From contig CAMBEP010000009.1 of NCBI GenBank assembly GCA_945865635.1, positions 62,001-126,000 on the forward strand: 64,000 bases of DNA, written 5' to 3'. The stretch's first letter is position 1, and every line of letters begins with the position of its first letter. Below the pieces are notes generated by a model. That model had not been told where the DNA came from and searched no databases. It was given only the letters and a program-made list of their open reading frames with translations. Of the stretch, positions 46,564 to 55,895 are shown piece after piece. Source of the stretch: Candidatus Kuenenia stuttgartensis (GTDB lineage Bacteria > Planctomycetota > Planctomycetia > Isosphaerales > Isosphaeraceae). Position numbers and translations under genes: made by a program.

Positions 46564-46709
46564 GGTTTTCCGGCCTCAAACCAGCCCGGCCCCGCCCTTT
46601 CCATCAGGATTTACCCCCAGCCTATTGCCTTTACCTTCCCGTTCGTTTAAATAAAAGGTTATGCATGAACTTGCTCACTGCATCCATCACCTCTAGGGAG
46701 CCTCAAAAC

Positions 46710-47414
46710 ATGAAGACAACCGACCGTCGCCAGTTTCTTGCCACCTCGCTCGGCCTCGCCGGCGCCGCTGCCACAGGCTTTGCCAAGTCTGCCCTGGCTG
46801 CCGACTACACCCTGCCTGCCCTGCCTTATGACTTCAAGGCCCTTGAGCCGCACATCGATGCCCGCACGATGGAAATTCACCACGACCGGCACCACGCCAC
46901 TTATATCAAAAATCTCAACGACGCCCTGAAGCCACACACCGCCCTCCAGGGCAAGCCTGTGGAAGTACTTCTGAAGAACCTCAAAGACCTCCCCACTGCC
47001 ATTCAGATGGTGGTTCGCAACAATGGTGGCGGCCACTATAACCACAGCCTTTTCTGGACCATCATGGGCCCCGATGCCGGCGGCAAGCCAACTGGCAAAC
47101 TGGCTGAAGCCATCAGCTCCACCTTCAATGGCTTCGACGCCTTCAAAACCCAACTCTCCGACGCCGCCGTCAAGCGTTTCGGCTCAGGCTGGGGCTGGCT
47201 CTCCGTCGGCAAAGGGGGCAAGCTGGCCATCACCTCAAGCCCGAATCAGGACAGCCCCCTGATGGACGGCGCCACACCCATCCTGGGTGTTGACGTATGG
47301 GAACACGCCTACTATCTGAAATATCAAAACAAGCGAGTCGATTACGTCGCCGCCTGGTGGAACACCGTCAACTGGGCTGAAGTCGCCAAGCGTTACGACG
47401 CAGCCCGCGGTTGA
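46710..47414 (+). CDS. Tat-exported manganese-type superoxide dismutase
   Basis: This enzyme converts superoxide to hydrogen peroxide and oxygen outside the cytoplasm. The 234-residue protein starts at ATG 46710, with GGGAG 9 bases upstream, and has the twin-arginine signal [21 protein letters not shown]. Metal ligands: H57 in MEIHHDRHH, the second His of [11 protein letters not shown], and Asp and His in [30 protein letters not shown] and GGHxNHSLFW point to the Mn group rather than Fe. Earlier in-frame starts add a non-signal leader and are rejected. A perfect 15-bp hairpin follows. Confidence 0.93.
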   Translation: MKTTDRRQFLATSLGLAGAAATGFAKSALAADYTLPALPYDFKALEPHIDARTMEIHHDRHHATYIKNLNDALKPHTALQGKPVEVLLKNLKDLPTAIQMVVRNNGGGHYNHSLFWTIMGPDAGGKPTGKLAEAISSTFNGFDAFKTQLSDAAVKRFGSGWGWLSVGKGGKLAITSSPNQDSPLMDGATPILGVDVWEHAYYLKYQNKRVDYVAAWWNTVNWAEVAKRYDAARG

Positions 47415-47457
47415 TTTCACTGGAAGTTCGCCCAGACCTTTCATTAAAAACCCAAAA

Positions 47458-47494
47458 GCCGGCGGATGACTCTTTTTGCGAGTCATCCGCCGGC
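47458..47494. terminator. Perfect 15-bp hairpin, probable terminator
   Basis: GCCGGCGGATGACTC (47458-47472) and its exact complement (47480-47494) form a 7-base-loop hairpin 43 bases past the dismutase gene. There is no long T-run on the plus side, but the stem is very strong. Confidence 0.75.
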
Positions 47495-48045
47495 CGTTTG
47501 GAAATATCTTCTTATCTCTATTATACTTAGGAACAGGCCAAGAATAACTTCCTGATTTGAAGAACCAATGGTTTTCTGGCTCATGGCCAAAGATCCTACT
47601 TTCATTGCTTGCAAAGAGGCCTTTGGTGTAGGCCAAGGTCCCCTGACCTCGTTGTATATCTTAGATTTCTATACGAGGTTTTGGAGTTCGAGTCTAACAA
47701 TTTGTAAACAATGGATTTAAGCATCAAAGGTGCGGCCTGAGAAAGCCCTGGGCAACGCCCAGGGTCTGTGAGCCGTCAAGATGCGCCCCCTACCTGATTT
47801 TTTGATGGTAAGAGTTTATATATTATAGACTTACGCTGACCCATGGCTTTGCCCTGGGCTATCTTAGGCCAGGCCTTTGGCCTTTAAATCAAAATCCGCT
47901 CAAATATCGAAGATTTATGGTTTTACAAGATGTGCGTAACAACGAGTCTCATAACCGGAAGGTGTCGCTTCGCTCAACCACCGGCTACTTGCTTTGATGC
48001 CTCCGGCATCATTCCGATACGATGTATCATGTGTGGCCGCGACAA
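47495..48045. repeat. Gene-free region with palindromic repeats
   Basis: No gene is seen. CCCTGGGC and GCCCAGGG (47746-47753, 47757-47764) form an 8-bp hairpin, and CCCTGGGC recurs near 47853. GATGCC-TCC-GGCATC (47996-48010) forms another hairpin beside CCGGAAGGTGTCGCTTCGCT. The pattern looks like REP-type interspersed elements of planctomycetes, but I have no genome to prove repetition. Confidence 0.45.
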
Positions 48046-48516
48046 CTATAGTTCTTTTCTAAATTCTACCAGCCTGACTTCGCCTTCAAACGGAATGGAT
48101 TGAAGCGCGTCGGTCATCCATTGCCTGACTTGTTCATGGCGGCTGCCACCGGAGCCTGCGCCGATGAGTGGGAAGGCGACGGATGAGAATTGATTGTGGA
48201 TAACGAGCTTCATTGCATTTTGAACAGAGTCTTTTACGGATCTTTCGGACGATCGCCACATCATATTGATGCCTGCCACATGAATGATGGCTTGAAAGGG
48301 TAGGCGGCCTGGACCGGTTTTGACAGCCTGGCCCAAAGGAATGGGGCCTAAGCGAGCCAGTTCACGAAATGGTTGGATGCCAGCCTTGCGCTTGATGGCC
48401 CCTGAGACGCCCTGAGGCAATAAAAGCCACCATGGAATGATGTTACGATTCCATGCATTGACGATGACTTGCACAGGCTGACTGAGCAAATCGCCCTGAA
48501 CGATGATGAAATTCAT
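48046..48516 (-). CDS. Macro-domain protein
   Basis: The 156-residue protein is one macro domain, a fold that binds or hydrolyses ADP-ribose derivatives. Typical segments: IIVQGDLLSQPVQVIVNAWN at the start, GVSGAIKRKAG, GRLPFQAIIHVAG and FPLIGAGSGG near the end. It is a cytoplasmic protein with no signal. The start is ATG 48514-48516. Its target is unknown, and no toxin, ART or PARP-like partner lies nearby, so the context gives no role. Confidence 0.85.
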   Translation of the reverse strand: MNFIIVQGDLLSQPVQVIVNAWNRNIIPWWLLLPQGVSGAIKRKAGIQPFRELARLGPIPLGQAVKTGPGRLPFQAIIHVAGINMMWRSSERSVKDSVQNAMKLVIHNQFSSVAFPLIGAGSGGSRHEQVRQWMTDALQSIPFEGEVRLVEFRKEL

Positions 48517-48568
48517 GGCTGTTCGTCGTTTTTCTTTGATTCCGTGAAGGGATTTCTTATCGACTGGC

Positions 48569-50704
48569 TTACTGAACCAGACGATTCCTCAGCCAGGTCA
48601 AAAAGTCGATGTTCGACAGAAGCCCGATATGGGTCACTGGCCCGTTGGTGGTTGTAAATGTGATGCCAGGAGGGGGGGTTATGCTTGGTGAGCCCCAAAC
48701 CTGAAGTGTAATTTTCAAGTCGTTCGGGAAGACACTTAAAAGCGAGTCCAAAGGCACGACCCCATCCCCGACATCGGTTGTTGTTGTCGACTGGTACCAG
48801 ACCTGATTGTCAACTGTCGGAATTGGGGCGGCCTGTCCGATTGGCCAGACGGTACCCCCAAGCCCGGTTTGCTGAGTCAACTGGGTGATTGTTGTTGTGG
48901 TCACTCCAAACGAAGCCGACGCTTGTGGAATTCGGGCCAGCCATGGACTATTTCCAGCCGTGTTGGCCGCATTCAGGTCCAGCAGCAAGTCAGGTGAAGT
49001 GCCGGGCACCAGATTGACATTCGTCAGGAGGCCGTTGATGGAAAGAAAGTTGGTGTCGGCAATCGTCTGCCGGAAGGACGGGAAATAGAGATGAGCGAAA
49101 ATCAACGGGCTTGGCAACGATGTTGAAGGATCAATAATGGCAGACTGATTGATTGTCACATCCGTGCCCGGAACTGTGGAAGTGCCCGCGGCCACTCCGG
49201 AATAGAGCGGATTCAAGGCCGCCATGACACTGCCTGTGGTGGATCCGAAAGCATCGTTGAAGTCGTTGTTCCAAGGGTTCAGAAATTGCGGAACCCCTTC
49301 ATTTGGAGCACTGACCATGACCAGGCTGTCAACCTGGGGCAATTTCAGAGTGCTGACTCCCACCTCGAAAGTGCTTCCGTAAGCGGGGCTTTGCAGATAG
49401 GCCCTGGCCAGCAGTGATCCGCCACCTACGCCGACGATGTCAACCGAGGTGATGGTCGGGTCATTGGCCACCATCGACGCCAAGACCTGACCAAAATAGC
49501 TGACTTCATAGGCTGGTATCGATTGGGTCATCACTGAAGTCGTGAGATTCGCAAGCGTGCCATCGGCGGCTCCATCTGTCGGTGCCTGAGCCAGTCGCCA
49601 GTCGTAAGGGACTGCAAAAAGGTCGCGGCCTGGTTGATATCCAGTCGCAGAAAGCGATGCAAACAGGGGTGTGTAATCGTTGGTCAGCATCAATTGGCTG
49701 GCTGGTGTTCCGCGATTGCCATAAAACGCACTTAAACCCGCCGGAGTCTGATTCCTGGGCACCGTTCCGCCGAGGTCAGGCAACACCACAACCGCCACTG
49801 GCAGTCGATTCACGCTGATAAACGTTTCAAGCGACTGACCGAATGAGTCGCGAGCAGAGACACTGATGGAATTTGAACCAAGCGCGACTGGAAGTGCAAT
49901 TTGAGACAAACCATTGACACCTACCACCCCTCCTGTTTCCGTGCTTGTCGGCAAGCTCAGGTTTGTCGCCAGAAATCCGGCGCCAGGTGAACCCGACAAA
50001 ACCAATGCAATATTGGACGATCGCACATAACCATGAAATACCGGAGTGACCGAAGGATCAATCGCAGAGGCAAACGCCAAAGGCCGAATGTTGGAAACCA
50101 CTCCCAGATTCTGACGCGCCAGAATGATGTCACGGTTGGCTACCTTACCCGACCCATCATAATCGGCCGACTGATAAACATTGAGCGGAACGGACGCAGG
50201 GTTGGAGATCATCTGTCGAATCAATTTAATGTCGGTATTGTCAACCTTCATGTCGCCATTGGCATCGCCCACAATCTGAATGGAAAGGTGATAGGAACCG
50301 ACCCGATTTGACCATCCACCAGAAACTGGAAACGAATACTGGCCAGGATGGAAGTTTACGATTTGGGCATTACGACCAGCAGGAAATTGAAAAACTGTGG
50401 GCAAGGGAATCGGGCGATTGCTGGGCAGAGGATTTACAAACCGGTCCTTCACGGCAGGCCCCATCAAAAGGTCTCCTCCGTCGGATGCCGTCCCAACAAT
50501 TTTCACGGCAATTCCGCCATTACCTGCGTATCGGAAATAAGTTCGATCAAAATTCAGACGCGGCGATGTGGCCTGATTGGGTAGGGCCAGCCGCCCATCG
50601 ACCACGGCAAAAGTGCCGACAGGATCGCCCAGAGCCGTTGGTACGGTTCGACCTTCAAGCTCAACAACAGTCGGGCACATCCGGTGCTTCAAAGACTTGG
50701 CCAT
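48569..50704 (-). CDS. Secreted dockerin plus LCAT-like hydrolase-fold protein, nucleophile Ser missing
   Basis: The 711-residue protein carries an N-terminal motif LEGRTVPTAL (16-25) of the LEPR type. Residues 146-201 look like a type I dockerin with two EF-hand repeats (GDANGDMKVDNTDIKLIRQM and ADYDGSGKVANRDIILARQN). Residues about 310-700 match an LCAT-like alpha/beta hydrolase: VVVLPDLGGT, NDYTPLFASLS, FAVPYDWRLA, DGVVPLDSLLS and THIGLLSN. The usual G-x-S-x-G elbow reads G425-V-G427-G-G429, so the Ser is replaced by Gly (S430 is one beyond). The Asp and His are kept. It may have lost catalysis or use another residue. The start is ATG 50702-50704. Confidence 0.78.
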   Translation of the reverse strand: MAKSLKHRMCPTVVELEGRTVPTALGDPVGTFAVVDGRLALPNQATSPRLNFDRTYFRYAGNGGIAVKIVGTASDGGDLLMGPAVKDRFVNPLPSNRPIPLPTVFQFPAGRNAQIVNFHPGQYSFPVSGGWSNRVGSYHLSIQIVGDANGDMKVDNTDIKLIRQMISNPASVPLNVYQSADYDGSGKVANRDIILARQNLGVVSNIRPLAFASAIDPSVTPVFHGYVRSSNIALVLSGSPGAGFLATNLSLPTSTETGGVVGVNGLSQIALPVALGSNSISVSARDSFGQSLETFISVNRLPVAVVVLPDLGGTVPRNQTPAGLSAFYGNRGTPASQLMLTNDYTPLFASLSATGYQPGRDLFAVPYDWRLAQAPTDGAADGTLANLTTSVMTQSIPAYEVSYFGQVLASMVANDPTITSVDIVGVGGGSLLARAYLQSPAYGSTFEVGVSTLKLPQVDSLVMVSAPNEGVPQFLNPWNNDFNDAFGSTTGSVMAALNPLYSGVAAGTSTVPGTDVTINQSAIIDPSTSLPSPLIFAHLYFPSFRQTIADTNFLSINGLLTNVNLVPGTSPDLLLDLNAANTAGNSPWLARIPQASASFGVTTTTITQLTQQTGLGGTVWPIGQAAPIPTVDNQVWYQSTTTTDVGDGVVPLDSLLSVFPNDLKITLQVWGSPSITPPPGITFTTTNGPVTHIGLLSNIDFLTWLRNRLVQ

Positions 50705-50895
50705 GACGGAATCCTTGATGCTAGTGCGAAAGAATTGGTTCCGATAATCGCACGGAGAGAAATTTCGAAAACCGGAAGATGGGCAATCTGGACACTCTGG
50801 TATAGACTAAACGAAATCCATGAAACCGGTCAAGATGCGAGGATCATGGGATTCACTTTTTTCAGGATCAAAGCAGGTTGAAAATCAACGAAAGT

Positions 50896-51711
50896 TCACT
50901 CAGAGACTTCTGTTTTGCCGGTAAGCTGTGACATTTTCAAAAGCTCTGAACCATCAAATACGATTTTATTCCCTGCATTTGATTCAATCGTCTGAATGAG
51001 TCGCAGCAGACCCAGGCCAGGATTGGACTGCACGGTTCGGGCCGCATTAGCCAGACTGCGCAGTGCGGCGGACTCGCCACGGGCACGCTCCAAGGCCGCC
51101 AGCCCTTCTTGCCTGGCTTCAGCCACTTTTGAGAAGAGTTGTTTCAATGGGGCGGGCAACATGCAATCGCGCACTGAAACAGCCAGAATCGAGATTCCAT
51201 AACGATTTGTCTGCTCTTTCACGATCATCGCAATCTGGCCGCCAATGATGCTGCGACTAGCCAGAATCTGCTCGGCGGTCATGAGTTCCATCACAGTGCG
51301 GGTTGCGGATTGAATGTCAGCATAAAGCGTTTGGTAATATTCGTCTACTACTGTGAATGCTTTGACTGGATCCGTGAATTGCCATCGGCACTGAAGGCTG
51401 ATTTTAAAGCTTAATGCATCTGAGCTGAGCACTTCCTGACCCGCAACGATCAGATTTTGTTCACGCATTTCAAAGATATTGATTGTTGTGGTTGATGACC
51501 GGTATCGGAACTGCGAAGGCTCGACAATTCCTGTAAGTTTGCCTCGATCATAACGAACCGCTTTTTGATATTCATAAATCGTGATTTGAGGGAAATGCAA
51601 CTCAAGCCAGTGATAGATCTTTTTCCAAATGAAAGCGATCAGCAATCCCGCGATAAAAATTGCTACGCCAATCCAGATAGCGAATTCTCGATTCAAATTA
51701 GCGAATGGCAT
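50896..51711 (-). CDS. SPFH (band 7) membrane protein
   Basis: The 271-residue protein has one N-terminal membrane helix (AIWIGVAIFIAGLLIAFIW) and a band-7 domain: GIVEPSQFRYRSST, SSDALSFKISLQCRWQFTDP, AVSVRDCMLPAPLKQLFSKVAEARQEGLAALERAR, with a coiled-coil-like end. Prohibitin/stomatin/HflK-type scaffolds organise membrane microdomains and protease complexes. No partner NfeD or protease gene lies next to it. The start is ATG 51709-51711. A promoter candidate 300 bases upstream gives it a long structured leader. Confidence 0.85.
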   Translation of the reverse strand: MPFANLNREFAIWIGVAIFIAGLLIAFIWKKIYHWLELHFPQITIYEYQKAVRYDRGKLTGIVEPSQFRYRSSTTTINIFEMREQNLIVAGQEVLSSDALSFKISLQCRWQFTDPVKAFTVVDEYYQTLYADIQSATRTVMELMTAEQILASRSIIGGQIAMIVKEQTNRYGISILAVSVRDCMLPAPLKQLFSKVAEARQEGLAALERARGESAALRSLANAARTVQSNPGLGLLRLIQTIESNAGNKIVFDGSELLKMSQLTGKTEVSE

Positions 51712-52016
51712 GGTTCAATCAATCTCTTGAGAATGAGGAGTTTCGCGCCAGAAGGCCCATGTTGATTCAGCGGGGGCCATTCATCCTGGATGAATGATGA
51801 CCCTCAGGGCCGGTCAATCATTGCCACTGATTCTGAACATGTCGGAAGTCATGGCAGGGCCTGCTGGAACGAGACTGGAGTTGAGGATTCGAACCTCATG
51901 GTTTCCATGAGTGCAAAATTTACAAATACGCGAATCTGATCGGCTGATTGCCCATACTGTTCGCTTTGCGAAATCCTGCATCGTTAAATGTATGGGAGCC
52001 GGAATCGGCTGTCAAG
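51712..52016 (-). promoter_or_regulatory. Promoter and structured 5' leader of the SPFH gene
   Basis: On the minus strand, TTGACA (52016-52011) and TACATT (51993-51988) are spaced 17 bases apart, a good sigma-70 pair. The resulting leader would be about 270 nt before the SPFH ATG. It includes a hairpin with a tRNA T-arm-like loop (51882-51898), one with arms of 9 bp (CATTCATCC-T-GGATGAATG, 51778-51796), and CTCATGG-AAA-CCATGAG. It could be a regulatory leader or a small RNA. Confidence 0.4.
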
Positions 52017-52050
52017 CGATCAGAAATCGGATGTGATGCGTTTTTACATT

Positions 52051-53265
52051 TCAAATCGAAACGTCTTCGTCCAGAACTTCCGGTTCAGCACCTTCTTGGC
52101 CAAGTTTCATTTCCTGAATCTTTTTATGAAGTGTGTTGCGATTGATGCCGAGTCGGGCAGCGGCTTTGATCTGCACATTATCACATAAATGCATGACATG
52201 CCGGATCAGCTCATTTTCTACCTGGCCGACCACAAGCTCGTGAAGGTTGGAAGAGCCTGAAGGCGCCTGCGAGACACCCATTCGAACCAATTCACCTGCC
52301 ATGGTTTCCATGGCCCGGCTCGAAGCATCGCCAGCCACACTGACAACATTTTGCAGAGGGCGTACGGAAACCTGAGTGACAACACTTGCAGGTGAACTGT
52401 TGGGCCTGCCCAGCGCCGTCCAGCGCGGAAGCCAAGCCACGGGCGATTCCCCTCGCAATTCTGGTGGCAGATCCGCTGCTGTCAGCTCATTGCCAACGCC
52501 TAAAATCACGGCACGCTCGGCGTAATTCTGCAATTCTCGAACATTGCCTGGCCAGTCATAATCGACCAGCATTTGCATGGCTTCAGTCGTTACCATCGGC
52601 GATTCACGCATATTCTGGGCTGCGAAACGCTTGAGAAAATACTCGACCAGAATGGGGATATCTTCACGCCGCTCACGCAGGGGAGGAAGCACAATCGGCA
52701 CAACATTAAGGCGATAATACAAATCTTCGCGGAAACGGTCGGCTGCAACTTCCTCACGCAGATCGCGATTGGTGGCGGCGATCACTCGCGTGTCGACCTT
52801 CACCGAACGAATGTCGCCGACTCGCTCAAACTCACCTTCCTGAAGCACTCTCAAAAGCTTCACCTGAAGCTTCGGCGAGGTGCTGTTGATCTCATCCAGA
52901 AACAGGCTCCCCGTGTGGGCCGCTTCAAATCGACCGGTCCGATTGTCGCTTGCTCCTGTGAATGAACCCTTGACGTGCCCAAAAAGTTCGCTTTCCAGAA
53001 GGCTTTCCGTCAAGGCCCCACAGTTCACACGGATATAAGGCCCGCTTCGTCTCTGACCCAGATCATGAAGCGCCCGTGCAATCAATTCCTTGCCCGTCCC
53101 GGTCTCGCCTAAAAGCAATACGCAGGCACGACTTGGGGCCACCTGACGAGTAATTCTGGCCACCTCGCGCATGGCTGGACTCGAGCCTATCACACTCGGA
53201 AGTGTGCCCGATGTGCTCTCGGAAGCGGCAAATCGATGATTTGAAGGCAGGGAGGTTGTGACCAT
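52051..53265 (-). CDS. Sigma-54-dependent activator without receiver domain (NtrC family)
   Basis: This enhancer-binding protein activates sigma-54 promoters by ATP hydrolysis. From ATG 53263-53265 (404 residues) the central AAA+ domain has Walker A GETGTGKE (53-60), the sigma-contacting loop GSFTGA (about 100-105, usually GAFTGA), a FLDEI Walker B and WPGNVREL. The C-terminal Fis-type helix-turn-helix is [19 protein letters not shown]. An N-terminal receiver or GAF domain is missing, so activity may be controlled by level or by another protein. The TTG start at 53406 adds a non-conserved leader and is rejected. Confidence 0.9.
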   Translation of the reverse strand: MVTTSLPSNHRFAASESTSGTLPSVIGSSPAMREVARITRQVAPSRACVLLLGETGTGKELIARALHDLGQRRSGPYIRVNCGALTESLLESELFGHVKGSFTGASDNRTGRFEAAHTGSLFLDEINSTSPKLQVKLLRVLQEGEFERVGDIRSVKVDTRVIAATNRDLREEVAADRFREDLYYRLNVVPIVLPPLRERREDIPILVEYFLKRFAAQNMRESPMVTTEAMQMLVDYDWPGNVRELQNYAERAVILGVGNELTAADLPPELRGESPVAWLPRWTALGRPNSSPASVVTQVSVRPLQNVVSVAGDASSRAMETMAGELVRMGVSQAPSGSSNLHELVVGQVENELIRHVMHLCDNVQIKAAARLGINRNTLHKKIQEMKLGQEGAEPEVLDEDVSI

Positions 53266-53669
53266 ATCCCTAAAATCATGACAGAAAACATCACCAGAAA
53301 CAACCCTTGGATGAGAAAAAAAGGCCCAGGCTTGTCGAAAAAATCGACAGCCTGCCTGATTCCTGTGCAGCAGGATCCATATCGCGGATCTTTCACCAAA
53401 GCTCAAACTTCGGATAACAATTTGGGAACCGGGCCATGTTCGGTTGAGGGTTCCTACTAGAAAACGGATCGCCCAAAGTTCCAGTTGCCAGCCAGGCCTG
53501 GAAACAGACTTGGTCGTTCACTCGGCGCCTTATTGAGTTTTCCGTTACCATAATTTTCATTTCAGCAGTTTCTAATGATGATGCACTTCGACCGATTCTC
53601 AATTCCGTTGGATTCATGTAGGATGTTGTATATCTGCCGCTGCCGAACTGAGATGAAAGTGAGAAGGTG
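53266..53669. other. 404-bp divergent promoter region
   Basis: It sits between the leftward NtrC-type gene and the rightward DUF1223 gene. Short open frames here lack motif or ribosome-binding support. A GAGAAGG directly precedes the DUF1223 start. No consensus promoter pair was picked out. Confidence 0.4.
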
Positions 53670-54515
53670 ATGACAATCCATTTAAACCGTCGTTCAGTGA
53701 TTCAAGCTGGATTGGGATCGATTCTCACACCTGCAATGGTCTTGGGCGAGCCCCAGGAGAATCCGAATCGCAAGCTGGTTCTGGTCGAGCTTTTCACTTC
53801 ACAGGGTTGTGATTTGTGCCCTGATGCAGAGCGATTGATTGGCCGCCTGTTGGAGGAAGAGCGAAAATCGAGTGACCGCATAGCGGTTCTGGCATGGCAT
53901 GTGGATTATTTCAATCGTCCCTGGCGCGACCCGTTTTCAGAAGCCCGCTACAGCGGCCGACAAATGGCATATCACGAAGTTTTTACCAAAACTCGGCCGA
54001 CTTTCATGAAAACAGCCGAGAACGGTTTGTATTTCACTCCCATGCTGATGATCGATGGCATCACTCCCATGCTGGCCAATACCAAGCCCGAAACCATTCA
54101 GAAGGTGAAGAATGCGATCACGGCGACCAGGAGAAAATCGGTGGAAATTCATCTGGGCTTTGAATTTCACGGTCCGAGCGGAGAATTACGGGTTGATCTC
54201 AATCAAATGTTACGCAAAAGCCGCTCAACCAAATCCTCCAAGGATCTCCTGGTGACGGCCGCATGTGTTCAAAAAACGGCTTCGACAAAGGTCGAGAGTG
54301 GCGAGAATGCCGGCAAAGTTCTTACCGAACAATCGATCGTGCGCGACTGTGATTTTAAGGCGTGGAATGCGAATGCGGATCGCAAGACAACAATTCGATT
54401 CAACCTCAAACCGCCGGCAGGCCTGAAACAATCCGAAATGAGCTGGATTGCATTTATCCAGGATACATCCACAGGGGCGATTCTGCAATCATTCCAAGGA
54501 GCGTGGAACGCTTGA
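53670..54515 (+). CDS. DUF1223 thioredoxin-fold exported protein
   Basis: The 281-residue protein starts at ATG 53670 (GTG 53667 also possible) with a signal-like segment RRSVIQAGLGSILTPAMVLG containing twin arginines. DUF1223 proteins have a thioredoxin-like fold; here the redox-type segment is FTSQGCDLCPDAERLI, with two cysteines three residues apart, followed by VDYFNRPWRDPF. The function of DUF1223 is unknown. It converges with the two-domain redoxin gene across 33 bases, where a hairpin overlaps the stop. Confidence 0.88.
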   Translation: MTIHLNRRSVIQAGLGSILTPAMVLGEPQENPNRKLVLVELFTSQGCDLCPDAERLIGRLLEEERKSSDRIAVLAWHVDYFNRPWRDPFSEARYSGRQMAYHEVFTKTRPTFMKTAENGLYFTPMLMIDGITPMLANTKPETIQKVKNAITATRRKSVEIHLGFEFHGPSGELRVDLNQMLRKSRSTKSSKDLLVTAACVQKTASTKVESGENAGKVLTEQSIVRDCDFKAWNANADRKTTIRFNLKPPAGLKQSEMSWIAFIQDTSTGAILQSFQGAWNA

Positions 54516-54527
54516 AAGCGTTCCACG
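54502..54527. terminator. 12-bp hairpin overlapping a stop codon
   Basis: CGTGGAACGCTT (54502-54513) and AAGCGTTCCACG (54516-54527) pair perfectly around a two-base loop. The TGA stop of the DUF1223 gene (54513-54515) is in the loop edge. It can act for both convergent genes. Confidence 0.75.
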
Positions 54528-54548
54528 TTTGGCAGAAGAACAATATTC

Positions 54549-55691
54549 TCAATGAGTACGGCCGAGGGTGTCTGCCAGAACCCGCCGCAGGGCCAGAGCG
54601 TCGATTTCACCCGTCTTGCGATAGATAATCTTGCCGCCGGGGGCAATCAAAACCGTATGTGGAACTGGGCCTGGCCAAGCTTTATCGAGCGCTTCTGCCA
54701 GTGCATCCTGATCCTCGTTGGTGAAAAGGAAATTCAGGTTTGAAGCATGGTGCTTTTTCAAGGCTTCCAAAGCCTTGGACCGATCCTCGGGTTTATCAAC
54801 AGAGATGGTGATCATTTCAAAGTCGCGATTGCGGTACATCCGGTTTATCAGCACAAATTCGGGCATTTCCGCCACACATGGGCCGCACCAGGTCGCCCAA
54901 AGGTTGATCAGCCGATATTTTTTCGTCTCATTTTTCGCGAGATTCTTGATGATCGTTAAATCGGCTTTTTCAAGACCGACAGGCTCAGCGTCGCATTTTG
55001 CCAAATGTTCAACTGCGGAAGCTCGCTTGTCAGACCACTTTGTCGAACACCCGCGCACCCGCGTAATGGCCACGGGAACGCTTTTGCCTGCCAATAATGC
55101 CTCTATGGCATGGATCGTGTCAGGCGTTTTGACAGGGCCGGTTTCCGTGTCATCAAATCGGCCGTGGTATTGCAACTGACGATTCTTATCAAATACAAAA
55201 ACATGAGGGGTTGCCAGTGCGCCATAGGCAAACGAAACCTTCTGGTTTTCGCCATCATAAAGATAAGGAAAATTGAACTTCTGATCGGCTGCACGAATTT
55301 TCATGTCGGCCATGGAGTCGCTGACATCCGTATATCCGAGTTCGTCCAGGCGTAGAGCTTTATCGTCGTTTGGAGAGATGCAGACCACAGCCACCCCTTT
55401 GGCCTTGTAATGGGCTGTCAGATCGATAATCCGCTTTTCATAAGCCTGGGCCGTCGGGCAGTGATTGCACGTAAAAATCACGGCAAGAACCTGGGCCTCT
55501 TTAAAATCGGAAATCTGGTAATTCTTGCCGTCCACCCCGGGAAGAGAGAAGTCAGGCGCCTTGGCACCAATTTCAAGCGGTTTTAATCCGGCGGGATCCG
55601 CCTTGGCAAAGTTCGGAGCGATCGCCACAGCACCAAGGCCTGCGATACCTGAATGGAGTAGTTGACGTCGATTCAACTGGCTGTTGGACAT
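54549..55691 (-). CDS. Two-domain exported redoxin (AhpC/TSA-like plus TlpA-like)
   Basis: The 380-residue protein has a Tat-like leader (LNRRQLLHSGIAGLGAVAIA), then a redoxin domain: IGAKAPDFSLPGVDGKNY, VIFTCNHCPTAQAYEKRI with a CxxC pair, and a FVFDKNRQLQYHGRFDDTE end. A second thioredoxin domain has LINLWATWCGPCVAEMPEFV, the classical WCGPC motif of TlpA/ResA proteins. It probably reduces or forms disulfides in the periplasm, perhaps for cytochrome maturation. The start is ATG 55689-55691. The fusion of two thioredoxin-like domains in tandem is a common planctomycete pattern. Confidence 0.9.
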   Translation of the reverse strand: MSNSQLNRRQLLHSGIAGLGAVAIAPNFAKADPAGLKPLEIGAKAPDFSLPGVDGKNYQISDFKEAQVLAVIFTCNHCPTAQAYEKRIIDLTAHYKAKGVAVVCISPNDDKALRLDELGYTDVSDSMADMKIRAADQKFNFPYLYDGENQKVSFAYGALATPHVFVFDKNRQLQYHGRFDDTETGPVKTPDTIHAIEALLAGKSVPVAITRVRGCSTKWSDKRASAVEHLAKCDAEPVGLEKADLTIIKNLAKNETKKYRLINLWATWCGPCVAEMPEFVLINRMYRNRDFEMITISVDKPEDRSKALEALKKHHASNLNFLFTNEDQDALAEALDKAWPGPVPHTVLIAPGGKIIYRKTGEIDALALRRVLADTLGRTH

Positions 55692-55895
55692 GGACTTAAC
55701 CTCGATCTTTGGGATGAGTGTATTCGTGAGTGATCTGACAGACGTGATCCTGCGGATACATTCATCCTACACCGATAGAGGATCGGGGCCAAGGGAATTG
55801 GCACGCCTCAAATTTCTGAAAAGCGAATAATCTGCCGGCTGTGCCAGAATCAGGAGCCAATGACTCCCCATGATCCGCCTGTGGAATCGCTTCTT

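Noticed and set aside
46464-46709. N-terminal extension of superoxide dismutase
   Set aside because: The upstream stretch contains the previous gene's terminator and no signal peptide; the Tat leader begins at ATG 46710.
51882-51960. A complete tRNA gene on the minus strand
   Set aside because: TGAGGTTCGAATCCTCA looks like a T-arm, but no matching 5' acceptor strand (CTGGAGT-like), D-arm or anticodon arm lies at tRNA distance.
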